This document shows positions 40,371 to 49,464 of a stretch of 64,000 bases of DNA, in pieces. Made by a program: the position numbers and the translations under genes. Location of the stretch: positions 1,116,001-1,180,000 of the forward strand of contig NZ_JBPCCU010000002.1 in the NCBI RefSeq assembly GCF_050971785.1. The letters are read 5' to 3'. The notes beneath the pieces are model-generated. The model was given only the letters and a program-made list of their open reading frames with translations, did not search any database and was not told the DNA's origin. The DNA comes from Actinomadura_E scrupuli. Lineage in GTDB: Bacteria; Actinomycetota; Actinomycetes; Streptosporangiales; Streptosporangiaceae. Position 1 is the first letter of the stretch, and each line of letters opens with the position of its first letter.

Positions 40371-41546
40371 TCAGGCGACGGGCTGGCGAGGCGCCGGTGG
40401 CATCGAACGGACCTCGGCCTGGTCGGGCTTGGCGGCCAGGCCGGGGAAGCCCTCCGTCGCGGCGCGCAGGGCCGTCACGGACTCACCGCCGAGGTCGGAC
40501 AGCATGATGTCGTAGGCGATGTCCCGCGCGGTCTCCGCGCCCAGGACGGAGTGGACCACCGCGGCGATGGTCTCGCCGAGCACCCGCTCGTAGGCGCGCA
40601 GCCGTACCTCCGGCGGGCCGACGGTCGCGGCCACCTCGGGATTCCACTCCAGCGGCTCGCTCTCCTTGAGGTGGAACTTCAGGCTCCCGGTGATCGGGTC
40701 GATGTGATCCAGGTCGATCTCCGCGCTGAGGTGGCCGCGGGCCGCGGGAGTTCCGTCGGCGGTGAACAGCATCACCGGCACGCGGAAGGTCACCCGCTCG
40801 GCGGGCTTGCGGGAACGGACGGCGCCGCCGACCGAGAGCACCGGGACGTCGACCTGGTCCAGCCCGGACAGCATCTTGAAGGTCGCGAGGCCGAGGAGGT
40901 TGTTGAGCGCCAGCGCGGTCGCCCGGGTCACCGTCTCCATCTCACCGGGCTTGCGGGTGAGGTAGCCGCTGAAACCGTAGGCGAGGACGCGGTCCCTGAT
41001 CGGCGACCGCAGGAACACGCGGAGCCGGATACCGGTGATCGGCAGTTCGAACTGCACGTCCTCCTGGTCGGTCGCGGACCGCTGGTAACCGGTCTCCGTG
41101 GCGGCCAGTGTGCCGGTGAGCTGCAGCCGGCCCTCGTTCCCCGAGCGCGTCAGTGACAGCACGTACAGCTCGTCGTTCAGCTCGGCGATGACATCGTCGC
41201 CCAGGACGGAGGAGAGGGCGCGCGCCGTCTCGTTCAGGGCGTGCAGGGTCTTGCGGGGCATGCGCGGACGGAGCAGGTTCTTCGAGGTGACCTTGCCGGC
41301 CTCGGTGGACTCGACGTTCTCGATCTCCTTCTCGGCCTGCTTGCTGGTGTAGTTGCGCAGGCTGAAGGCGACGACCTCGTTGTCGGTACGTACTCCGCAG
41401 GTCGCTTTCAGTGACTTCTTCGCGCTGAGCGCATAGGGAAGATTCAGCTTGACGCACTTCGTGGCGTCCACGAAAACCGGGATCTCGTCATCGAAGCGCT
41501 GCCGGACGTAGAATTCTTCCTTGGTCTGACTAGTGCGAGTCACCAT
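40371..41546 (-). CDS. Hypothetical protein (391 aa) at the edge of the T4SS-like locus
   Basis: A soluble, mixed alpha/beta protein I do not recognise. The N-terminal part has a basic segment (VKLNLPYALSAKKSLKATC), then KNLLRPRMPRKTLHALNETARALSSVLGDD, and the middle contains strand-rich sequence (FELPITGIRLRVFLRSPIRD). The C-terminus is Pro-rich. There is no membrane segment, signal peptide or nucleotide-binding motif. AAAGG precedes ATG 41546. Two perfect hairpins sit in its 5' leader. It points away from the rest of the locus, so it could be a regulator or an independent cargo gene. Confidence 0.7.
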   Translation of the reverse strand: MVTRTSQTKEEFYVRQRFDDEIPVFVDATKCVKLNLPYALSAKKSLKATCGVRTDNEVVAFSLRNYTSKQAEKEIENVESTEAGKVTSKNLLRPRMPRKTLHALNETARALSSVLGDDVIAELNDELYVLSLTRSGNEGRLQLTGTLAATETGYQRSATDQEDVQFELPITGIRLRVFLRSPIRDRVLAYGFSGYLTRKPGEMETVTRATALALNNLLGLATFKMLSGLDQVDVPVLSVGGAVRSRKPAERVTFRVPVMLFTADGTPAARGHLSAEIDLDHIDPITGSLKFHLKESEPLEWNPEVAATVGPPEVRLRAYERVLGETIAAVVHSVLGAETARDIAYDIMLSDLGGESVTALRAATEGFPGLAAKPDQAEVRSMPPAPRQPVA

Positions 41547-41565
41547 GCACCTTTTCCGTATCCTG

Positions 41566-41627
41566 CCGGGGGCCGGTCGAATGGCCCCCGGTAACGTCAG
41601 ACGCCTGGCAAGGTCCGACCAGGCGTC
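41566..41627 (-). other. Two adjacent perfect hairpins in the 5' leader of the 391-aa gene
   Basis: CCGGGGGCC/GGCCCCCGG (41566-41591, 8-nt loop) and GACGCCTGG/CCAGGCGTC (41600-41627, 10-nt loop), both 9-bp perfect stems, lie 20-81 nt upstream of the start codon. Neither is followed by a T-tract on the gene strand, so they look like structured-leader elements or bound dyads rather than terminators. Confidence 0.6.
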
Positions 41628-41804
41628 GCACCGGCGGGTCAACGCCGATGTTCCCTACTCCTGGATCGTCTGGGACGGGAGCGGATCGGCAACCTGCTCG
41701 GCGCAGGAGGCGCGTGCGTGACGACCCTCAACCGGCACTGTCGTGAGCATATGAGTACGCCGGTGTGAGATAAACGATCCGGTGAGACAGCGCGGAGGAG
41801 ACCG

Positions 41805-42818
41805 ATGCACCAGATAACCGACTATGTGCTCGCCATCCGGGCCGCCGGCGCGCCGCCGGCGCCCGAGGGCGTCACGACGGTCGACCTCATCCCCGGCGAG
41901 GGCGACGACGTCATATCCTCGACGATCAGTGGACTGCGGGCGAGCGGCCTGAAGGCCGCCGACTTCCGGTCGCGCGTCATCTACCTGGCCCCCGAAGGCC
42001 CGACCGCCATCGTGCCGTACGCGGCGCTGTGCGGATTCGCGGGCCGCCGGATCGACGCGTACGCCGACGGCACGGTCCTGGAGTTCTCCCGGCTGGACCA
42101 GCACGGCGGGGTGTTCAAGGACGCGGGCAGACCCCCGGAGCACCTGATGTGGGCGCAGGTCGGCGGCCCGGAGGCGGAGGGGATTCCGACCGTGCACATC
42201 GGCTCGGGACCCGAGGAGGGACTGGTCGCCCCGGAGGCCGCCTCGATCATCCGGTACGCGGCGCGGCTGCGCATGGTCCCCCCGGCCTCGTCGCGGGACG
42301 CCCTGGCGGCCTTCGTCCTCATCGCGGCGGTACGACGGCGGACCGAGGACCGGTTCCCGTTCCTGTCCACCGGGACCGAACCCGTCCCGGTCAGCAAGGA
42401 CGACAAGCGCCAGGGGGTCGACCTGGAGCTCCTGCGGCGGGAGGCGGGACAGTACCGGCAGGAACTGCGGGCGGAACGCGCCGGGGCCGAGATCGTTACG
42501 CCGGTCCCCGTCTCGCCGCGCGACCAGCGGATCTCCACCGCCAACGCGTCCGACATCAAGGAGGTGCTGCGGCGGCTGGGCTCCTCCAGCGACGAACGCG
42601 GGCTGTGGCACTGCCCCCGCCCGTGGAACCACACCAACGGCGACCAGAATCCGTCGATGCGGGTGTCCGGCGACAACCGGACCAGGTGCCCGCGCTGTGA
42701 CGCCGAGAAGGTCGGTTCCACCCGGCTCGTCGTGGACGTGCTCGGCCTGACTCCGGACGAGGCCGTGAGTTTCATCCTGGACTCGACGAGGGTAGTGGAC
42801 ACCCGGCACGTGGGCTGA
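41805..42818 (+). CDS. Hypothetical protein with CHC2-primase-like zinc ribbon
   Basis: A 337-residue protein. Residues 1-200 are a unique alpha/beta region, and the C-terminal 75 residues contain HCPRPWNHTNGDQNPSMRV followed by TRCPRCDAEK (C270, H276, C295, C298). This CHCC arrangement with the NPSM element resembles the CHC2 zinc domain of DnaG-type primases, but no TOPRIM catalytic domain follows. It may bind DNA or RNA during conjugation-like transfer or in regulation. GGAGGAG immediately precedes the ATG. The 171-residue gene follows 39 bp downstream, likely in the same operon. Confidence 0.7.
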   Translation: MHQITDYVLAIRAAGAPPAPEGVTTVDLIPGEGDDVISSTISGLRASGLKAADFRSRVIYLAPEGPTAIVPYAALCGFAGRRIDAYADGTVLEFSRLDQHGGVFKDAGRPPEHLMWAQVGGPEAEGIPTVHIGSGPEEGLVAPEAASIIRYAARLRMVPPASSRDALAAFVLIAAVRRRTEDRFPFLSTGTEPVPVSKDDKRQGVDLELLRREAGQYRQELRAERAGAEIVTPVPVSPRDQRISTANASDIKEVLRRLGSSSDERGLWHCPRPWNHTNGDQNPSMRVSGDNRTRCPRCDAEKVGSTRLVVDVLGLTPDEAVSFILDSTRVVDTRHVG

Positions 42819-42857
42819 GCCGGCACCCCGGAGCGACGTCGTGGACAAGGAGCACCG

Positions 42858-43373
42858 ATGCCCGACCAGCGCCCGCCCGGACCTCCGGACCGGTTGGGGA
42901 TGGTGCTCCTCGCCGTCGACGGCGACGCGGCCGGGCTGATCCACCGCAGTGTGCTGGACCGGGTGGCCGACCTCGACGCCCGGCTGGGATGCGTCGGCGC
43001 GCTCACGCTCCGCAAGCTGCCCACGGTGTTCGAGGGCGGAAGCCTGCGCAGGCTGCGGCGCGACCTCGAGCAGATCATCGCTTTCGCGGACGCCGCGCGC
43101 AGCTCCGGGTGGGCGCTGGACGAGCTGACGGCCGCTCCGGGCGACGATCCGGTGCCGGTGCTGGACGATCCGCGCGGCAGGATCTGGGCGCATCCGGTGC
43201 GCGGGTTCGAGCTGCACGGCAAGAGCGGCGTGCAGCGGGTCACCGAGCTGCCGCAGATGCCCGGGGCGACGGCCCGCCGGGTGCCGCTGACCGATCTGAT
43301 CGTCCCGCTGGTGGAGGCCGCCGCCCGCGCCAGGGTGCTGGCAGTGTACGAGCACCCGGTGGACGGGCCGTGA
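42858..43373 (+). CDS. Hypothetical protein (171 aa)
   Basis: A soluble protein of unknown family. An N-terminal MVLLAVDGDAAGLIHRSVLDRV could form a beta-alpha unit, followed by a charged helical middle (LRRLRRDLEQIIAFADAARS) and a C-terminal helix (LIVPLVEAAARARVLAVYEHP). AAGGAGCACCG before ATG 42858 supports the start. It follows the zinc-ribbon gene closely and converges on the CpaF-like gene. No motif suggests a function. Confidence 0.7.
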   Translation: MPDQRPPGPPDRLGMVLLAVDGDAAGLIHRSVLDRVADLDARLGCVGALTLRKLPTVFEGGSLRRLRRDLEQIIAFADAARSSGWALDELTAAPGDDPVPVLDDPRGRIWAHPVRGFELHGKSGVQRVTELPQMPGATARRVPLTDLIVPLVEAAARARVLAVYEHPVDGP

Positions 43374-43531
43374 GGCCCGCACGGGCGGCGATCAGATCAT
43401 GAAAAGCACGGCGGCGCAGCGCCCGCCTGCTGTTCGCGTGCTGCGATGACCGCCCGCGCGCCCACCTCGGGTAGCGCGGGAGCCGGCGCGAAGGGCCCCC
43501 GCGGCGGGGAGCCCTCGCGCGGACGCTCAGG

Positions 43532-45031
43532 TCACGCGGCCGGATCGGGCTTGAGCGCCGTCACCTTCCCCGGCGCGCAGGTCCGGCCGGTGACGGTCAG
43601 CCGCACCGTCGCCTGGAACGAGGACTCGGGGTTGGCGATGATGGCGCCGACCTGTCCCGCCGCCGCCATCTCCTCCGCGAGGAGGCCGGGGCGGACCCCC
43701 ACCACGTAGTCGGCGTCCAGCGGGCTCGCCGCGGCGACGCAGCCGGCGGGCAGCACACCGTAGGGGCCTTCGAAGATCCGGCTGCCCGCGGGGATGAGCG
43801 AGGCGAACGCCCGCGCGATGCCCGGTGCCGCCGCGCCCGTGATGACGACGGACCCCGTCCGCTCCAGTGCCCGCTCGACCTCGGACAGCAGCTTCGCGGA
43901 GACGACCCCGCCGGCCAGCAGGGCGCTCGTGTCGGGCCGGCTGCCGTACCTGCGGCTCACCACGATGGAGCCGCCGATCTCGGTGACGGTGGCACCCGCG
44001 TCGGCCTGTCCCCTCGTGATCGTCTCCAGGGTCCGCCGGGCGGTGGCGAGGTCGAGGAAGCCGGGGACCTGCTGCACGCCGTGCGTGCCGACGACGGTCA
44101 CCTGCACGCCGCGGACGTGCACCTCGCCGACGTTCTCGTCGCGCCACAGCCGGCCGAGCAGGTGCCAGCCGGTGAGCACGTCGTAGACCATGTCGGCGAG
44201 CGCGCCGTCCCCGCCGGCGTACTGGGTGAGCATGCCGCGCCAGGCCTCCTGCTGCCGCAGTTCGGTCTCGCCGTCCGCCAGTTCGACGACGACCCGCGGG
44301 CGGAGCGCCTCGGCGATCCGCTCCGCGGTCACCCAGGCGAGCTCGGCCTCGGGCGTTGTACGGGACCCGGCCGGCCGCGCGGCGTCCTTCGGCGACGCGG
44401 GGGCGGCGGTCTGGGAGGTCTCGGCGGGGGCCGGGGTGCGTGGCCGGGCCGGCCGGGCGGCGTCCTTCGTCGCGTCCGTGACGGGGGCCGCCGGAGCGGC
44501 CGGGGAGTTCTGGGCCGGGGCCGGGGTACGCGGTTTGGCCGGGCCCTTGGCCTTGTCGGGCGCCGCCGTGCTCTTGGCGGCCGGTGCGATGACCTTGCCG
44601 GACGAGGACGCGGCCTTTCCCGCCGGCGCGGTGGTCTTGGCGGGCGGTGCCGCCACGGGTGCGGCGGGTGCGGGCACGGCCGGGGCGGGGGCGGAGGCGC
44701 GCGACTCGGCCGGTGCGGGTGCGGTCGCGGCGGTGGCGGTGGCGGCGGTGGCCTTGTCGAACCACGTCGCGGCGGGATCGTCCGCGGGGGCGGTCTGGGG
44801 CGGGGCGGGCTGTGCGCTCTCCGCTGCGGCCTGGTCCGTTCCGGCGGGCGGCTTCCAGGTGGAGAACATGGAGCCCCATTGCTGCTGCGCCTCCGCCGCC
44901 TCCTGCTCGGGCTGCCCGGCGGGGGGCGAGGCCGGCTGCTGGGCCGCGGTGTCCTTGGAGCTCGCGGAGTTCTCTTGGCCGACGCCGAGGTTCGCCCAGA
45001 AGTCAGCTCCGGGCCGAGTCTCAGTTGCCAT
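43532..45031 (-). CDS. CpaF/VirB11-like protein with a degenerate P-loop
   Basis: A 499-residue protein. Residues 28-225 are an Ala/Pro/Thr linker with repeated PRTPAPA units. Residues about 230-490 follow the secretion-ATPase layout: MVYDVLTGWHLLGRLWRDENVGEVHVRG (as in the CpaF N-domain), the ARRTLETITR helix, then the ATPase half. There, where CpaF has GGTGSGKTT, this protein reads TGAAAPGIARAF (399-410), with no Lys or Thr, and the Walker B Glu and His box are also not visible. It should therefore be unable to hydrolyse ATP and may be a structural or regulatory paralogue of the traffic ATPase. The CpaE-like gene lies 54 bp upstream on the same strand. Confidence 0.72.
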   Translation of the reverse strand: MATETRPGADFWANLGVGQENSASSKDTAAQQPASPPAGQPEQEAAEAQQQWGSMFSTWKPPAGTDQAAAESAQPAPPQTAPADDPAATWFDKATAATATAATAPAPAESRASAPAPAVPAPAAPVAAPPAKTTAPAGKAASSSGKVIAPAAKSTAAPDKAKGPAKPRTPAPAQNSPAAPAAPVTDATKDAARPARPRTPAPAETSQTAAPASPKDAARPAGSRTTPEAELAWVTAERIAEALRPRVVVELADGETELRQQEAWRGMLTQYAGGDGALADMVYDVLTGWHLLGRLWRDENVGEVHVRGVQVTVVGTHGVQQVPGFLDLATARRTLETITRGQADAGATVTEIGGSIVVSRRYGSRPDTSALLAGGVVSAKLLSEVERALERTGSVVITGAAAPGIARAFASLIPAGSRIFEGPYGVLPAGCVAAASPLDADYVVGVRPGLLAEEMAAAGQVGAIIANPESSFQATVRLTVTGRTCAPGKVTALKPDPAA

Positions 45032-45085
45032 GGAGATTCATGTCCTTTCGTGAGAGGTCTGGTGGGGAGCCGGATTCGGCGACGA

Positions 45086-46699
45086 TCAGGCGGGCTTCAG
45101 GCCGAGCAGCTTCTTCCACTTGCGCCAGCCGGGTGCCGGGCCCGCGCCCAGCGCGGCCGTGAACACCGGTTCGTTGGTGATCACCTGGAGGATGTTGCGG
45201 AAGGTCGACTCGAGCGCCGGGTTGGCCTCCATGGCGAGGAGCTGGTGGTTGTTCACCGCCTGCATCCATTCCTCGTTCTCCGGGATCATGCCGATGAACC
45301 GCCAGCCCGGCATCAGGTCCATGACCTCCTCCGGGCTGCAGTCGACGTCCATGCGCGCCCGGTTGAGGATCAGCGACAGCTTCGCGGGATCGACTCCGCC
45401 ACCCCGGGCGTGCTGGGGCAACGTGATCGCCTGCAACCAGGAGCGGGCCGCCGCCAGCGTCACCCGGTTGGGCTCGACCGGGACCAGGATGGCGTCCGCC
45501 TCGGGCAGGATCAGGTCCGTGAACGTCGTGTGGTACAGCTCGGCGACCGGCGTGTCGATGAACACGTAGTCGAAGGTGTCCCGCAGCACCTTGAGGATCC
45601 GCTGGTACAACAGCGAATTGATCAACGCCGGATCCGCCGTGATCGCGTCCGGCGGCCCGAGCAGCGCGTACAGGTTGATCGACGGGATGTGCGCGAGGTG
45701 GTTGCGCACGGTTCCCGGGGTCAGTGCTCCGGGGGTCTGGAACAGGTCCAGGATCGTCGGCGACTCCAGATCGAGGTAACGGGCGACGTCGGCCTGCTGG
45801 AAGTTGGTGTCCACCAGCACCACGGACCCCGGCCGGCCGGCCGCCTGCAGGATCCTGGCCGCGTAGACCGACAGGTTCACGGTCGTGCTGGTCTTGCCGA
45901 CTCCGCCCTTCGCGGAGGCGACCGCGATGACCCGGCCGCGCCTGCGCTCGACGGCGGTGGCCGCCGCGGCCCAGGGATTGACGGGCACCGGCTGCGGCCC
46001 CGGCCAGCCGTTCGACGTCGGAACCGGCACCGGAAAGGGCGGCGCCACCGGAGCCGGAAGCGGAGCGGAGACCGGAGCCGGGAGCGGCGCGGACACCGGA
46101 GCCGGGAGCGGCGCGGACACCGGCGCGGGGAGGGGCGCCGATACCGGTGCGGGCGCCGACCCGTTCACCGGCCCGTGCGCCGACCCGTTCATCGGTGCGG
46201 GCGCTGTTCCGTTCATCGGCCCAGGCACCGGACCAGGCACCGGCCCGTTCATCGGCCCGTTCACCGGCCCGGGCGCCGGGGGCACCGGACCGGGCGCCGG
46301 GGGCGCCGGGGGCGCCGCTTCGGCCGCCGGCCGGGGAGCCGGGTCGGCGGCGCCGAGCGTCGCCAGCAGGTCCGACAGCACCAGTTTCCGGCCGGTGACC
46401 TTCACCTGGTCGTTGAAGACGTCGCCACGTGCGGCGTACGAACTGTGGACCAGCACGGTGAATCCGTTGCCGGCCAGTCCGTTGGCCAGTTCGGCGACCC
46501 CGGCACCGGGGATGTCCTCGGTGAAGCCCGGGGCGAACATGAACGCCGCAGGGGGCGTGACCTGGCCGCTCTTGGACAGGTCACGAAGTTCCGTTGCGGA
46601 TGCCGCGTCGAACACCGCCTGAAACCGGCCGGTTTCCTGCAGTTTCCGGGCGACGACCGGATCCCCGGCCACAACGAGGTTCGGGGCTGTAGTCATCAC
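45086..46699 (-). CDS. CpaE-like ParA/MinD-type ATPase
   Basis: A 537-residue protein. Residues 1-115 resemble a degenerate receiver-like domain, as in CpaE (NLVVAGDPVVARKLQETG ... FTVLVHSSYAARGDV). Residues 118-245 are a Pro/Gly/Ala linker with MNGPVPGP and four VSAPLPAP repeats. The C-terminal half is a deviant-Walker ATPase: KGGVGKTST (264-272), VVLVDTNFQQADVARYLDLE, DYVFIDTPVAE, and LVPVEPNRVTLAAARSWLQAI. Such proteins position secretion machines at specific cell sites. ATG 46696 or GTG 46699 starts it. It is paired with the P-loop-less CpaF-like gene and divergent from the VirB4-like gene. Confidence 0.82.
   Translation of the reverse strand: MMTTAPNLVVAGDPVVARKLQETGRFQAVFDAASATELRDLSKSGQVTPPAAFMFAPGFTEDIPGAGVAELANGLAGNGFTVLVHSSYAARGDVFNDQVKVTGRKLVLSDLLATLGAADPAPRPAAEAAPPAPPAPGPVPPAPGPVNGPMNGPVPGPVPGPMNGTAPAPMNGSAHGPVNGSAPAPVSAPLPAPVSAPLPAPVSAPLPAPVSAPLPAPVAPPFPVPVPTSNGWPGPQPVPVNPWAAAATAVERRRGRVIAVASAKGGVGKTSTTVNLSVYAARILQAAGRPGSVVLVDTNFQQADVARYLDLESPTILDLFQTPGALTPGTVRNHLAHIPSINLYALLGPPDAITADPALINSLLYQRILKVLRDTFDYVFIDTPVAELYHTTFTDLILPEADAILVPVEPNRVTLAAARSWLQAITLPQHARGGGVDPAKLSLILNRARMDVDCSPEEVMDLMPGWRFIGMIPENEEWMQAVNNHQLLAMEANPALESTFRNILQVITNEPVFTAALGAGPAPGWRKWKKLLGLKPA
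46049..46144. repeat. Four 24-bp tandem repeats in the CpaE-like linker
   Basis: Four in-frame 24-bp units encode VSAPLPAP on the minus strand. The middle two units are nearly identical at DNA level, so the copy number is likely to vary. Confidence 0.8.
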
Positions 46700-46852
46700 A
46701 GTGTCCTAAGTGCTCTGCTTGTCGGCCGACCCGAGGAGTGGGCGGTCTTTGAAACCGACCGTACGGACAACAGCGGCTGCGGCCAGGATCGGAGTGCGGA
46801 CTGTCTCCAGCGCAGGCAAAAAAAGATGAGGCAGTCTGGGGAGAGAACGCAC

Positions 46853-49378
46853 ATGGGCAACTTGAGAGCCACGTTCGGGCGACTCACGGGGACCAGCCGC
46901 GCCGGCCGGTCCGAGGCCGACACGGCCACCATGTGGACAACTCCGTACGCGTGGCGGACCGCCGACGGGATCTACGTCGGGCACAACGGCGAAGTGTGGA
47001 TGTACCGCACCGTACGGCTGTCGCCCATGAAGTGGGAGGACCCGGAACAGCAACTCGCGCTGGCCGCGCCGCTCTCGAGGCTCATCGGTGATCTGGGCGG
47101 GACGTCGAGGCAGCCCATCGGAGGTCTGGCGACGCTGTCCAACAACCGGTCCATCCATCTGGTGTCGATCACCTGGGAGGACCTGGTCACGCCGCCGAAG
47201 GACAACTCCGAGGCGCTGCGCTCCTACCAGGCCGGTGCCTTCGGGTTCCTGGCGCCCAAGCGCGTGCTGTTCGTCGGCGTCCAGCTCAGGTCCTCCCTGC
47301 GGACCAAGGCGACCAAGAAGAGCGATGGCGCGGGAAGCATGTCCATGCTCAAGGCGATGACGGAACTGGTGAAGGAGTCCATCACCGAGGACGTCCCGGA
47401 CCTGGTGCCGTACGAGAAGGACATCGAGCTGATCACGTCGATCTTCGACCGGAGCAACGCGGAGCTGCCGACCCGGATGGAGATGGACCAGCTGGAGTCC
47501 TGGTACAACCTCGGGCGCGGTTCGGACGCGGTGATCGAGGAACGGCCGACGCGCCTGGTCGTGAGCGGTATCGGGGAGCTGGAGATGGCCGCCGTCATGC
47601 GGTTCGACCAGCCGATGATGCCGTCGCCCTACGCCCAGTGGGCGCTGGACGCGATCAGCCACCCCGGTGACGCGCCGCACGTCATCTCGATCCGCGCCGA
47701 ATTGGAGCCGCCCAACCTGACGCGGGCCCGGGCCCGCCGGGCGCAGCGCCGGATCATGAGCAACATGGAGGAGGAGCGCAAGACCCAGGACCTGGAGAAG
47801 GTCGAGCTCTCGCAGACCTTCAAGCAGGCCAAGGAGGTCGAGGACTACCTCGCCAACTCCAACCAGCCCATCCTGGCCAACTGCAGCTTCATCATGGGTC
47901 GCGAGGTGACCGAGGCGACCGAGACCTACCTGGAGTTCCTCGGCCAGAACTACGGCATCCAGATGAAGGCGCTGGAGCACCGGCAGATCCAGGCGCTGGA
48001 GGAGACCCTGCCCTGCTCCTCGGTGCGGGTGAACCCGTTCCTGCAGGACGTCAACGTGCCGATGGTCTCGCACGCGGGGCTGCAGTCGTTCTCCAACCTG
48101 GGCGATGACACCGGGGTCTTCGGCGGGCTCATCGACCCGGACGGCTCCCCGTTCTTCATCGATCCGCTGGGCGCTCCCCGCCGGAACCTGCCGCCGGTCT
48201 TCGGGATCTTCGGTGACCCCGGCAGCGGAAAGACGTTCTTCGCGCAGTCCCTCGCCGTCCAGGCCGCGCTGCAGGGCCTCCCGGTCATCTTCGTCAACCC
48301 CAAGGGCGGCGACTCGCTGTACGGGATGGTCGACTACGCGCAGAGCCTGGGGGTGCCCGCGGGCCGGGTGTCCATGTCCGCGCTGGAGGAGTCGCCGGGG
48401 GCCTTCGACCCGTTCCGGTACGCCCCGCCGCTGATCGCGGCGGAGATCGCCAACGTGCACATCCTGTCGGCCCTGGACGACTCCCGGGACGGACTCACCC
48501 TGCCCGAACGGCTCGCCCTGGGCTCCGGGCTCAAGCGGGGCGCGATGAACGGCGCGCTGTGCGTCTGGGACGCCCTGCAGTACGTGCCGGGAACCGAGGC
48601 GGATCGCCTCCGTGACCTGGTGCAGCAGCAGATGGAGGCGTCCAGCATGTTCTCGCTGGGCGTCGCGGTGCAGCCGCTGCCCCGGCTGGACGTGACCCAG
48701 CGCCTCACCCTGGTCGACTTCGACCGGGAGCTGGGCCTGCCCGACGGCAAGACCCCGAGCGAGTACTCGGTGTCGGAACGGATCGCGCTGGCGGCCGTGC
48801 GCCTGGTGATCCGGGCCTCGCTGGAGATCCTGATCGCCAACCGGTCCGGCCTGCTGCTGGTGGACGAGGCGTGGACGTTCCTGTCCCAGGCGGAGGGGCT
48901 GGCCTCGCTGCAGCGCATCTCCCGTGAGGGCCGGTCCCTGAACGTCCTGCCGGTGTTCCTCACCCAGCGGATCGCCGACGTGGTGACCAAGGACCTGGAG
49001 TCCTACCTCAGCCGCGTCCTGGTGCTGAAGCTGAACGAGAAGAAGGAGGCCGAGACGGCACTGCGGCTGTGCGGCCTGCAGGCGACGCCCAGCCGGCTCG
49101 CCGAACTGCGCGAGTTCGGGCCGCTGCCGCCGGAGCGGGGCAAGCCGGCCAGGTGGGCCCGTGGCATCTTCCGCGACCTGAACGGCAGGCACGCCCAGGT
49201 GGTCCTGGGGCCGACGCCTCCGGACGCCGCGGCCGCGTACAGCACCAACCCGCAGGACCGCCAGAAGCGCGAACAGACGAGGCTGGCCAGGGAACAGGCC
49301 GAACGCGAGGCGCACAACGCCGCGGTGCTCGCAGCGGCCGGAGCGGACGACATGTCGGGCTCATGGCAGCTCGACTGA
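46853..49378 (+). CDS. VirB4/TraE-like secretion ATPase
   Basis: An 841-residue hexameric-type ATPase expected to energise a type IV secretion machine at the cytoplasmic membrane. The N-terminal half (to about 440) is the VirB4-like assembly domain. The C-terminal half has Walker A FGDPGSGKTFFAQS (about 453-460), FVNPKGGDSLYG, Walker B GLLLVDEAWTFLS (about 665-677), a RISREGRSLNVLPVFLTQR sensor segment and LNEKKEAETALRLCGL. The C-terminus is Ala/Glu/Arg-rich. ATG 46853 is preceded by GGGGAG at 9 nt. The VirB6-like gene follows 86 bp downstream. Confidence 0.85.
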   Translation: MGNLRATFGRLTGTSRAGRSEADTATMWTTPYAWRTADGIYVGHNGEVWMYRTVRLSPMKWEDPEQQLALAAPLSRLIGDLGGTSRQPIGGLATLSNNRSIHLVSITWEDLVTPPKDNSEALRSYQAGAFGFLAPKRVLFVGVQLRSSLRTKATKKSDGAGSMSMLKAMTELVKESITEDVPDLVPYEKDIELITSIFDRSNAELPTRMEMDQLESWYNLGRGSDAVIEERPTRLVVSGIGELEMAAVMRFDQPMMPSPYAQWALDAISHPGDAPHVISIRAELEPPNLTRARARRAQRRIMSNMEEERKTQDLEKVELSQTFKQAKEVEDYLANSNQPILANCSFIMGREVTEATETYLEFLGQNYGIQMKALEHRQIQALEETLPCSSVRVNPFLQDVNVPMVSHAGLQSFSNLGDDTGVFGGLIDPDGSPFFIDPLGAPRRNLPPVFGIFGDPGSGKTFFAQSLAVQAALQGLPVIFVNPKGGDSLYGMVDYAQSLGVPAGRVSMSALEESPGAFDPFRYAPPLIAAEIANVHILSALDDSRDGLTLPERLALGSGLKRGAMNGALCVWDALQYVPGTEADRLRDLVQQQMEASSMFSLGVAVQPLPRLDVTQRLTLVDFDRELGLPDGKTPSEYSVSERIALAAVRLVIRASLEILIANRSGLLLVDEAWTFLSQAEGLASLQRISREGRSLNVLPVFLTQRIADVVTKDLESYLSRVLVLKLNEKKEAETALRLCGLQATPSRLAELREFGPLPPERGKPARWARGIFRDLNGRHAQVVLGPTPPDAAAAYSTNPQDRQKREQTRLAREQAEREAHNAAVLAAAGADDMSGSWQLD

Positions 49379-49464
49379 GCCGGGCCGGGTGCCGTCCGGG
49401 CCCCGCCCCGGACGGTCCTGGAACAGCCACGTCCCGCCCGTCGCGTACCAGGGGGTCACACTCG

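Noticed and set aside
46706..49315. 869-aa open frame antisense to the VirB4-like gene
   Set aside because: Shadow of a gene with Walker A and B motifs; composition is the mirrored His/Arg/Gly/Leu type.
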